From contig NZ_JAFAND010000131.1 of NCBI RefSeq assembly GCF_019232825.1, positions 1 to 57,229 of the forward strand: a DNA stretch of 57,229 bases. The letters are read 5' to 3'. Position 1 is the first letter of the stretch; every line of letters begins with the position of its first letter. Positions 1 to 8,583 of the stretch are shown piece after piece. The stretch is from Paludibacterium sp. Its GTDB lineage: Bacteria > Pseudomonadota > Gammaproteobacteria > Burkholderiales > Chromobacteriaceae. The notes beneath the pieces are model-generated. The model was given only the letters and a program-made list of their open reading frames with translations, did no database searches and was not told the origin of the DNA. The translations under genes were made by a program, and so were the position numbers.

Positions 1-30
1 CAGGAGCATGCAAACCGCCCTGTCGCGGTC

Positions 31-58
31 AAGAAAAAGGGCGGCCGCTGGCCGCCCT
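31..58 (-). terminator. Rho-independent terminator after first beta-barrel gene
   Basis: On the minus strand, just past the stop at 81, an 8-bp GC stem (58-51 pairing with 45-38, loop CAGCG) is followed by TTTTCTT. This is the classical intrinsic terminator layout and fits the end of the barrel gene. Confidence 0.75.
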
Positions 59-80
59 GGAAATGCCACGTTCGTCACGC

Positions 81-692
81 TCAGAACTTGTAGGCCACGC
101 CCATCGAGGCCAGATTCACATCCGCTTCGCCAGTGTTCGAGCTGCCCAGTTGATGAAATTGCTCAAACTCGGCACGCACCGCCACATTGCGGGTCACGTC
201 CCAATTGACGCCCACACCCCAGGTGCCCTTCAAATCGGTGGAGGACGGGTTGTTGGACCAAATGCGGACACCGCTGCCCGACGTGGCGCCACTGCCTTCC
301 ACCCGCGCCACGATGCCGCCCACTTTGCCGAAGACCGAGAACTGGTCGTTCAGCGGCAAAATGCCAACGGCCACCGCATTCACGCCGCTCGCCTTGTACT
401 CCAGACTGCCTTGAGACCCCGTGCCGGCAATGCTATAGCTAGCCTTGCCCAGGTCGACGTAGCCGCCCTCGATCGCGAAGTATCGGTTGAGCTGATAGCC
501 CAGTTGCAGCTTATAAGCGGTGTCGGTGTCATTCTTGGAAGCGTGGACGCCATATTGCGCCAACGAATTGTCCAGGTAGCTGGTATCCCAATCGACATGC
601 GATTGACCCACCGAGCCCAAGACGTAGAAACCCTCAGCCATAGCCGGTGCAGCCAAGGCAGAAACGATTACGATCAGTGCAAATTTCTTCAT
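81..692 (-). CDS. Small outer-membrane beta-barrel protein (paralog 1)
   Basis: 203 aa. Residues 1-19 form a Sec signal peptide ending PAMA before EGFYVLG. The rest has the alternating pattern of an OmpA-like eight-stranded barrel: GYQLNRYFAIEGGYVDLGKA in the middle, FGKVGG, WGVGVNWDV, and a C-terminal Phe after GVAYK, the usual BAM-recognition ending. There is no periplasmic OmpA domain, so it is a bare barrel. An AGAAG stretch lies about 9 bases before the ATG. It is the first of three adjacent paralogs sharing the N-terminal YVLGSVGQ and C-terminal motifs. Ligand and role cannot be told from the sequence; adhesin, small porin or surface-stability protein are all possible. Confidence 0.85.
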   Translation of the reverse strand: MKKFALIVIVSALAAPAMAEGFYVLGSVGQSHVDWDTSYLDNSLAQYGVHASKNDTDTAYKLQLGYQLNRYFAIEGGYVDLGKASYSIAGTGSQGSLEYKASGVNAVAVGILPLNDQFSVFGKVGGIVARVEGSGATSGSGVRIWSNNPSSTDLKGTWGVGVNWDVTRNVAVRAEFEQFHQLGSSNTGEADVNLASMGVAYKF

Positions 693-714
693 AGTTATTG
701 TCTTCTAAACGTGA

Positions 715-751
715 CGAAAAAAATAAAATGCCATTTCGCAAAGAAATGGCA
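715..751 (-). terminator. Rho-independent terminator after second beta-barrel gene
   Basis: A perfect 9-bp stem (729-737 with 743-751, loop 738-742) is followed on the minus strand by a T-rich run (728-715). It lies in the 122-base gap between paralogs 1 and 2 and would end the paralog 2 transcript. Confidence 0.85.
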
Positions 752-814
752 CAAAATGGTAACACTTTGTCACATTTAAATTCAATATTTAAATTATGTT
801 TTTATGGCAAACAT

Positions 815-1414
815 TTAGAAACGGTACGCGAGCCCAACAGAAGCCAAGTCGACCGTCGTCTTACCGGTTTCCGTGTTTCCCAGTTCGTGGAACTGCTCAT
901 ACTCGGCACGTGCCGCCATTTGCGCGGAGATATCCCAATTAACGCCGATTCCCCATGCCGGTTTAAGGCCATTGGAAGAAAAGCTCTCCGATTCGCCGAG
1001 GCTATTGGAGCCCTCCGCTTTCACGTGGGCGTAGATCGCCCCCACCTTGCCGAACAAGGAGAATTGGTCATTGAGCGGCCACATGCCGAGCACCGCCGCA
1101 TTCAGGCCACTGGCCTTGTACTCGCCTTGGGCACTCGCTAAGCGCGTGGCGAAATTGTAGCTGGCCTTGCCCAGGTCCACGTAACCACCCTCGACCGCCC
1201 AATAGGGGCTGAATTGATACCCCACCTGAAGTTTATAGGCGGTATCGGTCTCGCCTTTGGAAAAAGTGCCACCGACCTGTGTTGCCAAATTATCCACGTC
1301 GCTGGTGTCCAAATTGAACTTTGACTGCCCGAGTTCGCCCAGCGCATATAAACCGTCCGCCCAGCCCGGCGAGGCCAGGAGCAGCGTTGCCGCCAATAGC
1401 GCAAATCTCTTCAT
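815..1414 (-). CDS. Small outer-membrane beta-barrel protein (paralog 2)
   Basis: 199 aa from the second of two adjacent ATGs, chosen because GGGAG lies 7 bases upstream. Signal peptide 1-19 (ending PGWA, then DGLYALG). It shares DTAYKLQVGYQF, AVEGGYVDLGKASY, NDQFSLFGKVGA and WGIGVNWDI with its neighbours and ends in Phe (GLAYRF). An outer-membrane barrel of the OmpA-transmembrane-domain type is the secure part; the function is unknown. Its own terminator and a 171-base AT-rich gap to paralog 3 suggest separate transcription. Confidence 0.85.
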   Translation of the reverse strand: MKRFALLAATLLLASPGWADGLYALGELGQSKFNLDTSDVDNLATQVGGTFSKGETDTAYKLQVGYQFSPYWAVEGGYVDLGKASYNFATRLASAQGEYKASGLNAAVLGMWPLNDQFSLFGKVGAIYAHVKAEGSNSLGESESFSSNGLKPAWGIGVNWDISAQMAARAEYEQFHELGNTETGKTTVDLASVGLAYRF

Positions 1415-1521
1415 CATTATTCTCCCGTAATAAAACGAAGTGAGAAGCACTTATAAAAATAGAGAAAAATATTTTATTTTCAAATAGATAACAAATCGCC
1501 ATCCGAAAAATATTGCACAAA

Positions 1522-1559
1522 CAAAAAACGGCAGCCTGAGGACCCTCTGAAGCCGCCGT
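1522..1559 (-). terminator. Probable terminator after third beta-barrel gene
   Basis: On the minus strand, ACGGC at 1559-1555 pairs with GCCGT at 1532-1528, with a partly paired interior, and is followed by TTTTTTG. The stem is imperfect but position and T run fit a terminator for the gene ending at 1586. Confidence 0.6.
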
Positions 1560-1585
1560 TTCATCTATCGAAAAAACGAGGAAGG

Positions 1586-2197
1586 TCAGAACTTGTAAGC
1601 GACACCCAGCGAGGCCATGTCAACAGTGGCTTTGCCGGTCTCCCCTCCGCCTAGCTTGTGAAACTGCTCATATTCGGCACGCAACGCCACATTACGCGTG
1701 ACATCCCAATTGGCGCCGACGCCCCAGGTTGCCCTGAGATCGGTGGAGGACGCGCTTTGGTTCTTTTGCTGGCCGACATTGACCATGGTGTCGTTCACTT
1801 TCACCCTGGCGATCACCCCGCCCAGTTTGCCAAATAAAGACCATTGATTATTCAGCGGCACGATGCCAACCCCTACCAGATTGAAACCTTCCGCCTGATA
1901 GGCAGCATCTTTTCGTATGCCTGGCAAGGAGAAACGACTGCTTGCCTTGCCGAAATTCACATAGCCGCCCTCAAGGGCAAAATAAGGGCTGAACTGATGA
2001 CCTGCCTGCAATTTGTATGCCGTGCTCTTGTTTTTTTGGTCGGAGCTAAACCCCGGCGCCGTCTGCTGCGTACCGCTGTAGAGCGCTTCCATGCCATCCA
2101 CGCTGGCTTGCCCCACCGAGCCAAGCACATAGAATCCCTCCGCCAAGACAGGCATGGACAAACTGGACACCATCGCGATCAGTGCAAGGTTCTTCAT
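1586..2197 (-). CDS. Small outer-membrane beta-barrel protein (paralog 3)
   Basis: 203 aa. Signal peptide 1-19 ending PVLA, followed by EGFYVLGSVGQ as in paralog 1. Barrel motifs: AYKLQAGHQFSPYFALEGG, FGKLGGVIARV, ATWGVGANWDVTRNVALRAE; C-terminal Phe in GVAYKF. A GGAA lies 5 bases before the ATG. Internal loops differ most from the other two copies, notably the segment around residues 30-50, as expected for surface loops. Role unknown. Confidence 0.85.
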   Translation of the reverse strand: MKNLALIAMVSSLSMPVLAEGFYVLGSVGQASVDGMEALYSGTQQTAPGFSSDQKNKSTAYKLQAGHQFSPYFALEGGYVNFGKASSRFSLPGIRKDAAYQAEGFNLVGVGIVPLNNQWSLFGKLGGVIARVKVNDTMVNVGQQKNQSASSTDLRATWGVGANWDVTRNVALRAEYEQFHKLGGGETGKATVDMASLGVAYKF

Positions 2198-2417
2198 TTT
2201 TTTCCAATCTTAAATAATTAGTTAAAACAAATTTAATCAAATATCAGAAAGGCGATCGAATTCTAGCGCCAGCCTGTCCCAATGGGCAATTCGGCACGGC
2301 ATAACTCACCCAAAAACTCAAAGAACACGCTAATTGGCGAATTTTGAGCCTTTCCGGCACCATGGCGGTCTAGGTGAGCGATACGGTAAGGGCTCATTCC
2401 CCATGGAGCCCAACATC

Positions 2418-2945
2418 ATGAAAACGCTTTTTGCCGCGGCCCTGCTGATTGCCGCGGGGTGCTCGCACGCTTTTGAATTGACGAGTCAGGACATACAGGA
2501 AGGGCAGCGCTTGCCCGAACGCCAGGTGTTGGACGGCTTTGGCTGTCATGGCGGCAACATCTCGCCATCGCTGGCATGGAAGGATGCGCCAGCCGGCACA
2601 AAGAGCTTCGCGCTGACCGTTTACGATCCGGATGCGCCAAGCGGCAGCGGCTGGTGGCATTGGTTAGTGGTCGATCTGCCGGCGGCGACCCGGCAATTGC
2701 CGGCCGGCGCCTCCGGCAGGCTCGCCGCAGGGCTGGAAACGCGCACCGACTTTGGCCGGTCAGGCTATGGCGGGGCCTGCCCGCCGGCCGGTCGCGGCAT
2801 GCACCGTTACCAATTCACGATCTGGGCTTTGCCGGTGTCCAAACTGGACATTGCCGGGCCGCACGTGTCTCCGGCCATGATCGGCTTTTTACTCAACGGC
2901 ATGGCACTGGGAACGGCGCGGCTCACTGCGATCTATTGGCATTGA
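2418..2945 (+). CDS. YbhB/YbcL-type PEBP (Raf-kinase-inhibitor-like) protein, exported
   Basis: 175 aa; the start is chosen for GGAG 9 bases upstream, rather than the ATG at 2404. The phosphatidylethanolamine-binding-protein fold is shown by DPDAP (70-74), the W-rich stretch after it, and GRGMHRYQF (126-133), the family's ligand-pocket motifs. A signal peptide covers about residues 1-18; Cys15 sits in a weak lipobox (IAAGC), so either lipoprotein or cleavage after SHA is possible. Bacterial members are periplasmic or cytosolic proteins of poorly known function. The AraC-type regulator starts 16 bases downstream, so the two are probably co-transcribed. Confidence 0.85.
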   Translation: MKTLFAAALLIAAGCSHAFELTSQDIQEGQRLPERQVLDGFGCHGGNISPSLAWKDAPAGTKSFALTVYDPDAPSGSGWWHWLVVDLPAATRQLPAGASGRLAAGLETRTDFGRSGYGGACPPAGRGMHRYQFTIWALPVSKLDIAGPHVSPAMIGFLLNGMALGTARLTAIYWH

Positions 2946-2961
2946 AAGAAAGGAAGATGCA

Positions 2962-3741
2962 ATGACGAACGGACGACGGCTGGTGCATACGGACCGGTTC
3001 TCCTGTTCGCGCGTGCAACCGCTGCACGACGTGCCGATCCTGCTGCCGACCATCGTCCGCATTATCGAGGGGCGCAAACGGCTGAGTTGGCAGGGCAAAT
3101 GGTTGACGGTCGGCCCGGAAGCGTGGCTGCTATTGCCGGCAGGCCAATCGTTAAGCTTTTCCAATCTGCCATTGGCGGGGCGCTTTGTCTCGCAAACGCT
3201 CACCTTTCTCTCCCCGCCCGCTGGCGCGGCGATGCCGTCTACCACCCTGTCGCCGGCGCATCGTTTCACGGCGGGAGAGGCGTACTGCTTCGATCTGATC
3301 GCGGGTATGCATGGCAATGGGTTGTGCGAGGCGGCGCAAGCGGCTCTGATTGAGGCGTTCTATGCCGAGTTGGCGGCTTCGGGGGCGTTCGCCCGGTTGT
3401 TCCCCCCTAGCCGGCGAACCTTGGCGCAACGGTTGGCGGTGTACTTCAGTGCGGATCCCGGCGCCGAACATCGGTTGGAAACCGTGGCTGCGCACTTCGC
3501 CATGAGCCGCGCCACACTGGCGCGCCACTTGATCGCGGAGGGGGTGCATTTTCGCGACATGTTGGCCGAGGCGCGACTGAATCAGGCTTTGAGCCTGCTG
3601 CAACGCAACATGTCGCCGGAAGACGTGGCCGTGGCCTGCGGCTACCACTCGGCGCGGCGCTTCAATCAACGCTTTCAGCAACGGTTCGGCCTAAGCCCGC
3701 GCCGCTATCTGGCCACCTGTCACGAAGAGATAGATCGTTAA
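2962..3741 (+). CDS. AraC-family transcriptional regulator
   Basis: 259 aa. The C-terminal third (about 150-255) has the two AraC helix-turn-helices: the first around VAAHFAMSRATLARHL, the second around DVAVACGYHSARRFNQRFQ, ending in the usual FGLSPRRYL. The N-terminal half looks like a small cupin-type sensing domain (PAGQSLSF region) with no identifiable ligand. AAGGAAG lies just before the ATG. It follows the PEBP gene closely and may regulate it. Its stop overlaps the convergent zinc-ribbon gene by 3 bases. Confidence 0.9.
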   Translation: MTNGRRLVHTDRFSCSRVQPLHDVPILLPTIVRIIEGRKRLSWQGKWLTVGPEAWLLLPAGQSLSFSNLPLAGRFVSQTLTFLSPPAGAAMPSTTLSPAHRFTAGEAYCFDLIAGMHGNGLCEAAQAALIEAFYAELAASGAFARLFPPSRRTLAQRLAVYFSADPGAEHRLETVAAHFAMSRATLARHLIAEGVHFRDMLAEARLNQALSLLQRNMSPEDVAVACGYHSARRFNQRFQQRFGLSPRRYLATCHEEIDR

Positions 3742-3971
3742 TCGCGCGCGAGGCTCGTGCGCACGCGTGTGCGCGATTTCAGTTCATTGCACTGCGGGCA
3801 AAACCAATTACTGGCGCCGCAGGCCTGCAACCGCTCCATCTCGGCGCCGCAGTCCATGCAGTGGCCTTGCACGCGATAGTGCGCGCCACAGGTCGGACAT
3901 GCCCAGGCCTTGCCTTGGGACACCAGTTCGCTTTGGTCGGCGGGACACCGTTTTTCCATTGCAGCACTCAC
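3738..3971 (-). CDS. YfgJ-like double zinc-ribbon protein
   Basis: 77 aa, with cysteine pairs CP..., CPTCG, CMDCG, CGASNWFCPQC, which make two zinc ribbons in the order seen in E. coli YfgJ. The GTG start at 3971 overlaps the upstream haemoglobin stop as GTGA; an ATG at 3959 is the alternative. The function of YfgJ-like proteins is not established; they are probably small Zn-binding adaptors. Translationally coupled to the haemoglobin gene. Confidence 0.75.
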   Translation of the reverse strand: MSAAMEKRCPADQSELVSQGKAWACPTCGAHYRVQGHCMDCGAEMERLQACGASNWFCPQCNELKSRTRVRTSLARD

Positions 3972-4357
3972 TGATTACGCATGAAGTCGGCGGTATCCTG
4001 AAAGGCAGCCAACAGTTGCGCTTTCAGGGCCTCCTCGCAGATTAGTTCGCCGACCGCCTGACGCATGCAGTGCATCCACTGATCACGCGCGGATTCGTCC
4101 ACGGCAAACGGCATATGGCGCATCCGCAGCCGGGGATGGCCGAAGGACTGGACGAACAACTGCGGGCCGCCCAGCCAGCCGGAGAGAAACATGAACAACT
4201 TCTGGCGCGAACCGGCCAGATCGGCCGGATGCATCGCGCGCAACGGCGCGGCGGCGGGGTCGGTGTCCATGATGTCGTAGAAGCGGTCCACCAGCCAACG
4301 CACCACCCCCTCGCCACCCAAGAGCTGGTACGGCGTCATGTCTTGCACCGCGCTCAC
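3968..4357 (-). CDS. Group II truncated haemoglobin (TrHbO type)
   Basis: 129 aa from GTG at 4357 (GAGGG six bases upstream, GTGA overlap with the TPR stop); ATG at 4339 is the alternative. Family signature: PYQLLGGE at the N-terminus, VDRFYDIMDTD, the SGWLGGP turn, the FGHPRLRMRHMPF segment carrying the proximal His, and a Trp (DQWMHCM) in the G helix typical of group II. These bind haem and O2 or NO and are linked to nitrosative or oxidative stress, or oxygen supply to oxidases. Here it lies between a TPR protein and a zinc-ribbon protein in one operon. Confidence 0.88.
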   Translation of the reverse strand: MSAVQDMTPYQLLGGEGVVRWLVDRFYDIMDTDPAAAPLRAMHPADLAGSRQKLFMFLSGWLGGPQLFVQSFGHPRLRMRHMPFAVDESARDQWMHCMRQAVGELICEEALKAQLLAAFQDTADFMRNQ

Positions 4358-4785
4358 TTCCCGCCCTCGCGCGCCAAGGCCAAATATTTGCCGTCCTCGC
4401 CATCGAAGATCTCTGCGCCGGCCGCGGCCAATGCGTCGCGCAGGCATTCGCGCGCTTCGTCGGCCTGACCGAGTTCCCATAGCGCTTGGCCCATCCGCAA
4501 GGCGATGTACGGGTTGGACAGCCCGCCCGGGCAGGTCAATGCATAGTCCAGCTCGGCAATCGCTTCATCAAAACGCGCAGCGAAAAAATGAACATCGGCA
4601 ATCGCCACCTTGATCCACGTGGCGACTTCCCAGGCGCGCTGCGGGTCAGGCAGCAAATCCCAGGCGCGGCGGTAAGCGGCGAGCGCCTCGTCGAGTTGAT
4701 CGGCCTCGGTCAGACGATCGCCATCCTCGCAGTGGTGCGCGATGGCTTGATAAGTCTTGGCGTCCAATTGGATGTCTGACGACAT
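4354..4785 (-). CDS. Tetratricopeptide-repeat protein
   Basis: 143 aa from the ATG at 4785, which has GGAA six bases upstream (an ATG at 4797 overlaps that site). Contains two to three TPR helical pairs: ADQLDEALAAYRRAWDLLPD, FDEAIAELDYAL, and PYIALRMGQALWELGQADEA. The end, AGAEIFDGEDGKYLALARE, is a tail often seen in small bacterial TPR proteins. Presumably a scaffold for protein contacts. First gene of the three-gene operon with the haemoglobin; no catalytic motif. Confidence 0.8.
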   Translation of the reverse strand: MSSDIQLDAKTYQAIAHHCEDGDRLTEADQLDEALAAYRRAWDLLPDPQRAWEVATWIKVAIADVHFFAARFDEAIAELDYALTCPGGLSNPYIALRMGQALWELGQADEARECLRDALAAAGAEIFDGEDGKYLALAREGGK

Positions 4786-4859
4786 AGGCATTTCCAATGC
4801 AATATTTACAGATAATTAATAATAACATGCGGCGAATTGTCCAGATAAATCCGCACAAT

Positions 4860-6326
4860 TCACACCCCCGGCAAAATTCCAGCCAGCTTGGCCAGGTTCA
4901 GGTGCTGTTCGAGCGAGTCGGCCAGACGATCTATATGCTGTTGGCGTAACGCCGGATAGTCGAGCGCCTCGGCGTGTGCGAGCCCGGCCCAATCCAGCAG
5001 CGCCGCGAGCGCCTCGGGGTGATCGAACAAGCCGTGCAGATAGGTGGCCAGAATCTGGCCGTCTTCCGATAGCGCGCCATCCGTTTTATCGCCCAAGCGC
5101 ACCGCCGGGCGCGCCAGCGCCGCACCTTGCGTCACGCCCATATGAATTTCGTAGCCGGTCACGCTGGCCCCGCTCCCCATCAGCGCGCCTTCGACGCGCG
5201 TCAGGCGTTTTTCCGTCTCCAACGTCGTTTCCAGATCGAGCAAGCCGAGACCGGGACAGCTTCCCGCCTCGCCCTCCAAACCGAGTGGATCGTGAATCCG
5301 TTGCCCCAGCATTTGCAAACCGCCGCAAATGCCGATCAGTTTGCCGCCATAGCGCAGATGGCGCCGAATCGCCGGCGCCCAGCCGTTGGCGTGGAGCCAG
5401 GCCAGGTCGTCTCGTACGCTCTTGCTGCCCGGCAGGATGATCAGATCGGCGGAAGGAACCGGCTGGCCAGGCCCAACCAGCGTCAGCGCAACCTGAGGAT
5501 GCAGCCGCAGCGGATCGAAGTCGGTATGGTTGCTGATGCGCGGATAGACCGGCGCCACGACGCGCAGCACGTCGCGATCGGCACCGGCCTCGGCCGAGCC
5601 TTTCTGGCTGATGCTGTCCTCGGCCTCGATATGCAGTCCGGTCAGATAGGGCAGCACGCCCAATACCGGCTTGCCGGTTTCGCGCTCCAACCAGTCGAGC
5701 CCCGGCTGCAATAAGGCAATGTCGCCGCGGAAGCGGTTGATGACGAAACCGGCCACGCGGTCGCGCTCGCTCGCCGACAGCAGCGCCAGCGTGCCGACCA
5801 GATGGGCGAACACCCCGCCACGGTCGATATCGGCGACCAGCACCACCGGGCAGTCGACCGCCTCGGCAAACCCCATGTTGGCGATATCGCCTTCGCGTAG
5901 ATTGATTTCCGCCGGGCTGCCAGCCCCTTCCACCACCACACAGTCATATTGCGCCGCCAGGCGACGAAACGATTCCAACACCGCCTCGCGCGCCTTGGGT
6001 TTGTAGGCGTGGTATGGCACTGCGTCCATATTGCCGATGGAGCGTCCCTGAATGATCACCTGCGAGCCCATATTGGTGTTCGGCTTGAGCAGCACCGGGT
6101 TCATGTCCGTGTGCGGCTCGATGCCGCATGCGAGCGCCTGCACCGCCTGCGAGCGGCCGATCTCGCCGCCGTCGATGGTCACCGCGCTATTGAGCGCCAT
6201 GTTCTGCGGCTTGAACGGCGCCACGCGCACGCCGCGGCGTGCGAGCAGCCGGCACAGGCCGGCGGCCAGCGTGCTCTTGCCGGCGTCGGAAGTGGTGCCC
6301 TGGATCATCAGAGATTTTGCGGACAT
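4860..6326 (-). CDS. cobQ: Cobyric acid synthase
   Basis: 488 aa; the start MSAKS is chosen for GGAG nine bases upstream. It amidates adenosylcobyrinic a,c-diamide at four side chains using glutamine and ATP. N-terminal half: dethiobiotin-synthetase-like ATPase with P-loop [10 protein letters not shown] (10-19) and [15 protein letters not shown]-terminal half: class-I glutaminase with nucleophile Cys334 (GICGG) and a His in [10 protein letters not shown]. Length fits CobQ/CbiP rather than CbiA. Divergent from cbiB with a 113-base gap; no riboswitch was found there. Confidence 0.96.
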   Translation of the reverse strand: MSAKSLMIQGTTSDAGKSTLAAGLCRLLARRGVRVAPFKPQNMALNSAVTIDGGEIGRSQAVQALACGIEPHTDMNPVLLKPNTNMGSQVIIQGRSIGNMDAVPYHAYKPKAREAVLESFRRLAAQYDCVVVEGAGSPAEINLREGDIANMGFAEAVDCPVVLVADIDRGGVFAHLVGTLALLSASERDRVAGFVINRFRGDIALLQPGLDWLERETGKPVLGVLPYLTGLHIEAEDSISQKGSAEAGADRDVLRVVAPVYPRISNHTDFDPLRLHPQVALTLVGPGQPVPSADLIILPGSKSVRDDLAWLHANGWAPAIRRHLRYGGKLIGICGGLQMLGQRIHDPLGLEGEAGSCPGLGLLDLETTLETEKRLTRVEGALMGSGASVTGYEIHMGVTQGAALARPAVRLGDKTDGALSEDGQILATYLHGLFDHPEALAALLDWAGLAHAEALDYPALRQQHIDRLADSLEQHLNLAKLAGILPGV

Positions 6327-6439
6327 GTTTTTGATCTCCGAACGCGCTTTTTTCTTGAGCACGTCCTAGAATGGCGGTTTTTTCCATGGCCGTCGCCCGC
6401 AAGGCGGCGACAATAAGCGCCGAAATATAGGCCTCTACC

Positions 6440-7378
6440 GTGATAAACGCCAGTCTTGTTTTACCCGCCCTGTTGCTCGATCGCCTGCTGGCCGAGCCGC
6501 GCCGTTTTCACCCGTTGGTCGGCTTCGGCTGGCTGACCGCGCGCACCGAGGCGCTGCTCTACCCGCGGCATGCGGACAGCGAGCCCGCTTGGCGCTTGCG
6601 CCTGCGCGGCATGCTCGGCATCGCGTTGTTGCTCGCGCCGTTCACGCTCTTCGCCGCATGGCTTGGCCGCTTGCCTGGCGTTGGCGTCGCGGCGGCGGTG
6701 ATCCTACTCTATTTGGCAGTCGGCGCGCAGAGTCTGGCCCAGCATGCCGAAGCGGTGGCCGAGGCCTTGGAGCGAAACGATTTGCCTCTGGCGCGTCATC
6801 GCGTCGGCATGATCGTCAGCCGGCAAACCGGCGAGCTGACCGCCGGCCAGGTGGCGCGCGCCACGGTCGAGTCCGTGCTGGAAAATGGCGGCGACGCGGT
6901 CTTTTCGGCGCTATTCTGGTTTTTGCTGGCCGGCGCGCCAGGGGTGGTGCTCTACCGGCTGTCGAATACGCTCGACGCCATGTGGGGCTATCGCAACCAA
7001 CGCTATCAGTACTTCGGCTGGGCGGCAGCGCGTTTTGACGATTTGATGAATCTGGTGCCGGCGCGGCTGACCGCACTGACCTATATCCTGCTGGGCAACA
7101 CTCGCCAAGGCTTGCGCTGCTGGCGCGCGCAGGCGCCGACCTGGTACAGCCCCAATGCCGGCCCGGTGATGGCCGCCGGCGCCGGCGCGCTGTCGGTGTC
7201 GCTTGGCGGCGCCGCGGTCTATCACGGCAAAACCAAACAGCGCCCGGCGCTTGGCGCCGGCCGCGACCCGGAAACCGCCGACATCCGCCGCGCGGTGGCG
7301 CTGGTACGGCGCGGCATGTGGGCCTGGGGGCTCTTGGCGCTGGCCGCCAGCTTGGCAATGGGAACGATTCATGCTTGA
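6440..7378 (+). CDS. cbiB: Adenosylcobinamide-phosphate synthase
   Basis: 312 aa from a GTG start. Inner-membrane enzyme that joins adenosylcobyric acid to (R)-1-amino-2-propanol phosphate. Family marks: LLDRLLAEPRRFHPLVGFGW at the start, an ESVLENGGDAVFSALFW block, RLSNTLDAMWGYRN, and several hydrophobic segments (about 45-85, 150-170, 290-308). Called CobD in Pseudomonas naming. Its last 8 bases overlap cobD, the enzyme making its aminopropanol-phosphate substrate. Confidence 0.95.
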   Translation: MINASLVLPALLLDRLLAEPRRFHPLVGFGWLTARTEALLYPRHADSEPAWRLRLRGMLGIALLLAPFTLFAAWLGRLPGVGVAAAVILLYLAVGAQSLAQHAEAVAEALERNDLPLARHRVGMIVSRQTGELTAGQVARATVESVLENGGDAVFSALFWFLLAGAPGVVLYRLSNTLDAMWGYRNQRYQYFGWAAARFDDLMNLVPARLTALTYILLGNTRQGLRCWRAQAPTWYSPNAGPVMAAGAGALSVSLGGAAVYHGKTKQRPALGAGRDPETADIRRAVALVRRGMWAWGLLALAASLAMGTIHA

Positions 7379-8369
7379 ACACGGTGGCGGCCTCTTGGCC
7401 GCAGCGCAACGCTACGGCATCGCCTTGAGCGATTGGATCGACTTGTCGACCGGGCTCAATCCCCATGGCTGGCCCGTACCGGACATTGCCATGCGTGCTT
7501 GGCAGCGCCTGCCTGAGCCCCACGATGGTTTGGAGGCCGCGGCGGCGGCATTCTACGGCGCCGACGGCCTCCTGCCGGTGGCCGGTTCGCAAGCCGCCAT
7601 CCAGGCGCTGCCGCGCTTGCGACCTCTTTGCCGCGTCGGCCTGCTCGACTTCACCTACGCCGAGCATCCGCATGCCTGGCAACGCCAGGGCCATGCCATC
7701 ACGCGCCTGACGCCCGGCGCCATCGACGCCGCGCTCGATCAATTGGATGTGCTGCAATTGACCACGCCCAACAACCCCACCGGCTGGCTGCCCGAACCGG
7801 CGCAACTGGCCGATTGGCATGAACGGCTGGCCCGCCGCGGCGGTTGGCTGTTACTGGACGAAACCTTCCTCGACGTCACCCCTGAACGTAGCTTGCTGCC
7901 GCGCGCCGGTCAGCCTGGGCTGATCATCCTGCGCTCGATCGGCAAATTCTTCGGCCTGGCGGGTGCCCGCGCCGGCTTCGTGTTCGCCTGGCCGGCACTG
8001 CTCGACGCGTTGCGCGACGAACTTGGCCCCTGGGCGCTGTGCGGCCCGACGCGCCAAGCAGTGCGTCAGGCGCTGCAAGACCGCGACTGGCATGCCGCGA
8101 TGCGCGTGCGTCTGCCGCAAGAAAGCGCTCGGCTCGCCGGTTTGCTTACCCGCCACGGCCTTGCACCCGATGGCGGCTCGCCGCTGTTTCAGTGGTTGCG
8201 CCATCCCGATGCCGCCGACCTGCACGATCGGCTCGCGCGCCAGGGCGTGTGGACCCGCCTTTTTGCCGAACCGGCCAGTGTGCGCTTCGGTCTACCCGAG
8301 AACGAAGCGGCGTGGGATAAGCTCGAGGCGGCATTGGCAGCGCATGGGCCGACGGCGATCAAGATCTAG
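7371..8369 (+). CDS. cobD: L-threonine-O-3-phosphate decarboxylase (PLP enzyme)
   Basis: 332 aa; ATG at 7371 overlaps the cbiB stop. Fold-type I aminotransferase relative making (R)-1-amino-2-propanol phosphate for CbiB. N-terminal HGGGL and DLSTGLNPHGWP are the CobD/CobC signature; TTPNNPTG (131-138) and LLLDETFLD lie at the cofactor site; Lys192 in SIGKFFGLAGAR is the expected Schiff-base lysine. The gene is cobD in Salmonella usage and cobC in Pseudomonas usage; I use the former. Confidence 0.93.
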   Translation: MLEHGGGLLAAAQRYGIALSDWIDLSTGLNPHGWPVPDIAMRAWQRLPEPHDGLEAAAAAFYGADGLLPVAGSQAAIQALPRLRPLCRVGLLDFTYAEHPHAWQRQGHAITRLTPGAIDAALDQLDVLQLTTPNNPTGWLPEPAQLADWHERLARRGGWLLLDETFLDVTPERSLLPRAGQPGLIILRSIGKFFGLAGARAGFVFAWPALLDALRDELGPWALCGPTRQAVRQALQDRDWHAAMRVRLPQESARLAGLLTRHGLAPDGGSPLFQWLRHPDAADLHDRLARQGVWTRLFAEPASVRFGLPENEAAWDKLEAALAAHGPTAIKI

Positions 8370-8431
8370 ATCAAGTTTTCTGAAATCGACTTTACCCATG
8401 AATCGATAATCACGTAATATCGCGACTACTT

Positions 8432-8580
8432 GACGGTGCCCACTTGGGTGAAACGGGAATGCGGTACAAGCCGCAGCTGTCCCCGCAACTGTAAGCGAAG
8501 AGTTCGGATCACATGCCACTGAGCGCAGGCTTGGGAAGGCGATCCGCAACGATGACGCGCGAGCCAGGAGACCGGCCGTC
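8432..8580 (+). promoter_or_regulatory. Cobalamin (AdoCbl-type) riboswitch
   Basis: The closing stem is GACGG (8432-8436) with CCGTC (8576-8580). Between them are the conserved core blocks: GGGTGAAACGGGAATGCGGT, then AAGCCGCAGCTGTCCCCGC and AACTGTAAGCG, the B12 box GCCACTG (8515-8521) with GCAGGCTTGGGAAGG, and GAGCCAGGAGACC near the end. This is the standard B12-element order. It lies upstream of the cobalt transporter and should repress the downstream array when adenosylcobalamin is plentiful. Confidence 0.95.
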
Positions 8581-8583
8581 TGG

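Noticed and set aside
3151-3681. 176-codon minus-strand frame opposite the AraC gene
   Set aside because: Antisense shadow of a well-supported gene; no motif and no separate ribosome site.
6327-6439. Second cobalamin riboswitch between cobQ and cbiB
   Set aside because: Looked for the B12 box and core on both strands; none is present in this 113-base gap.
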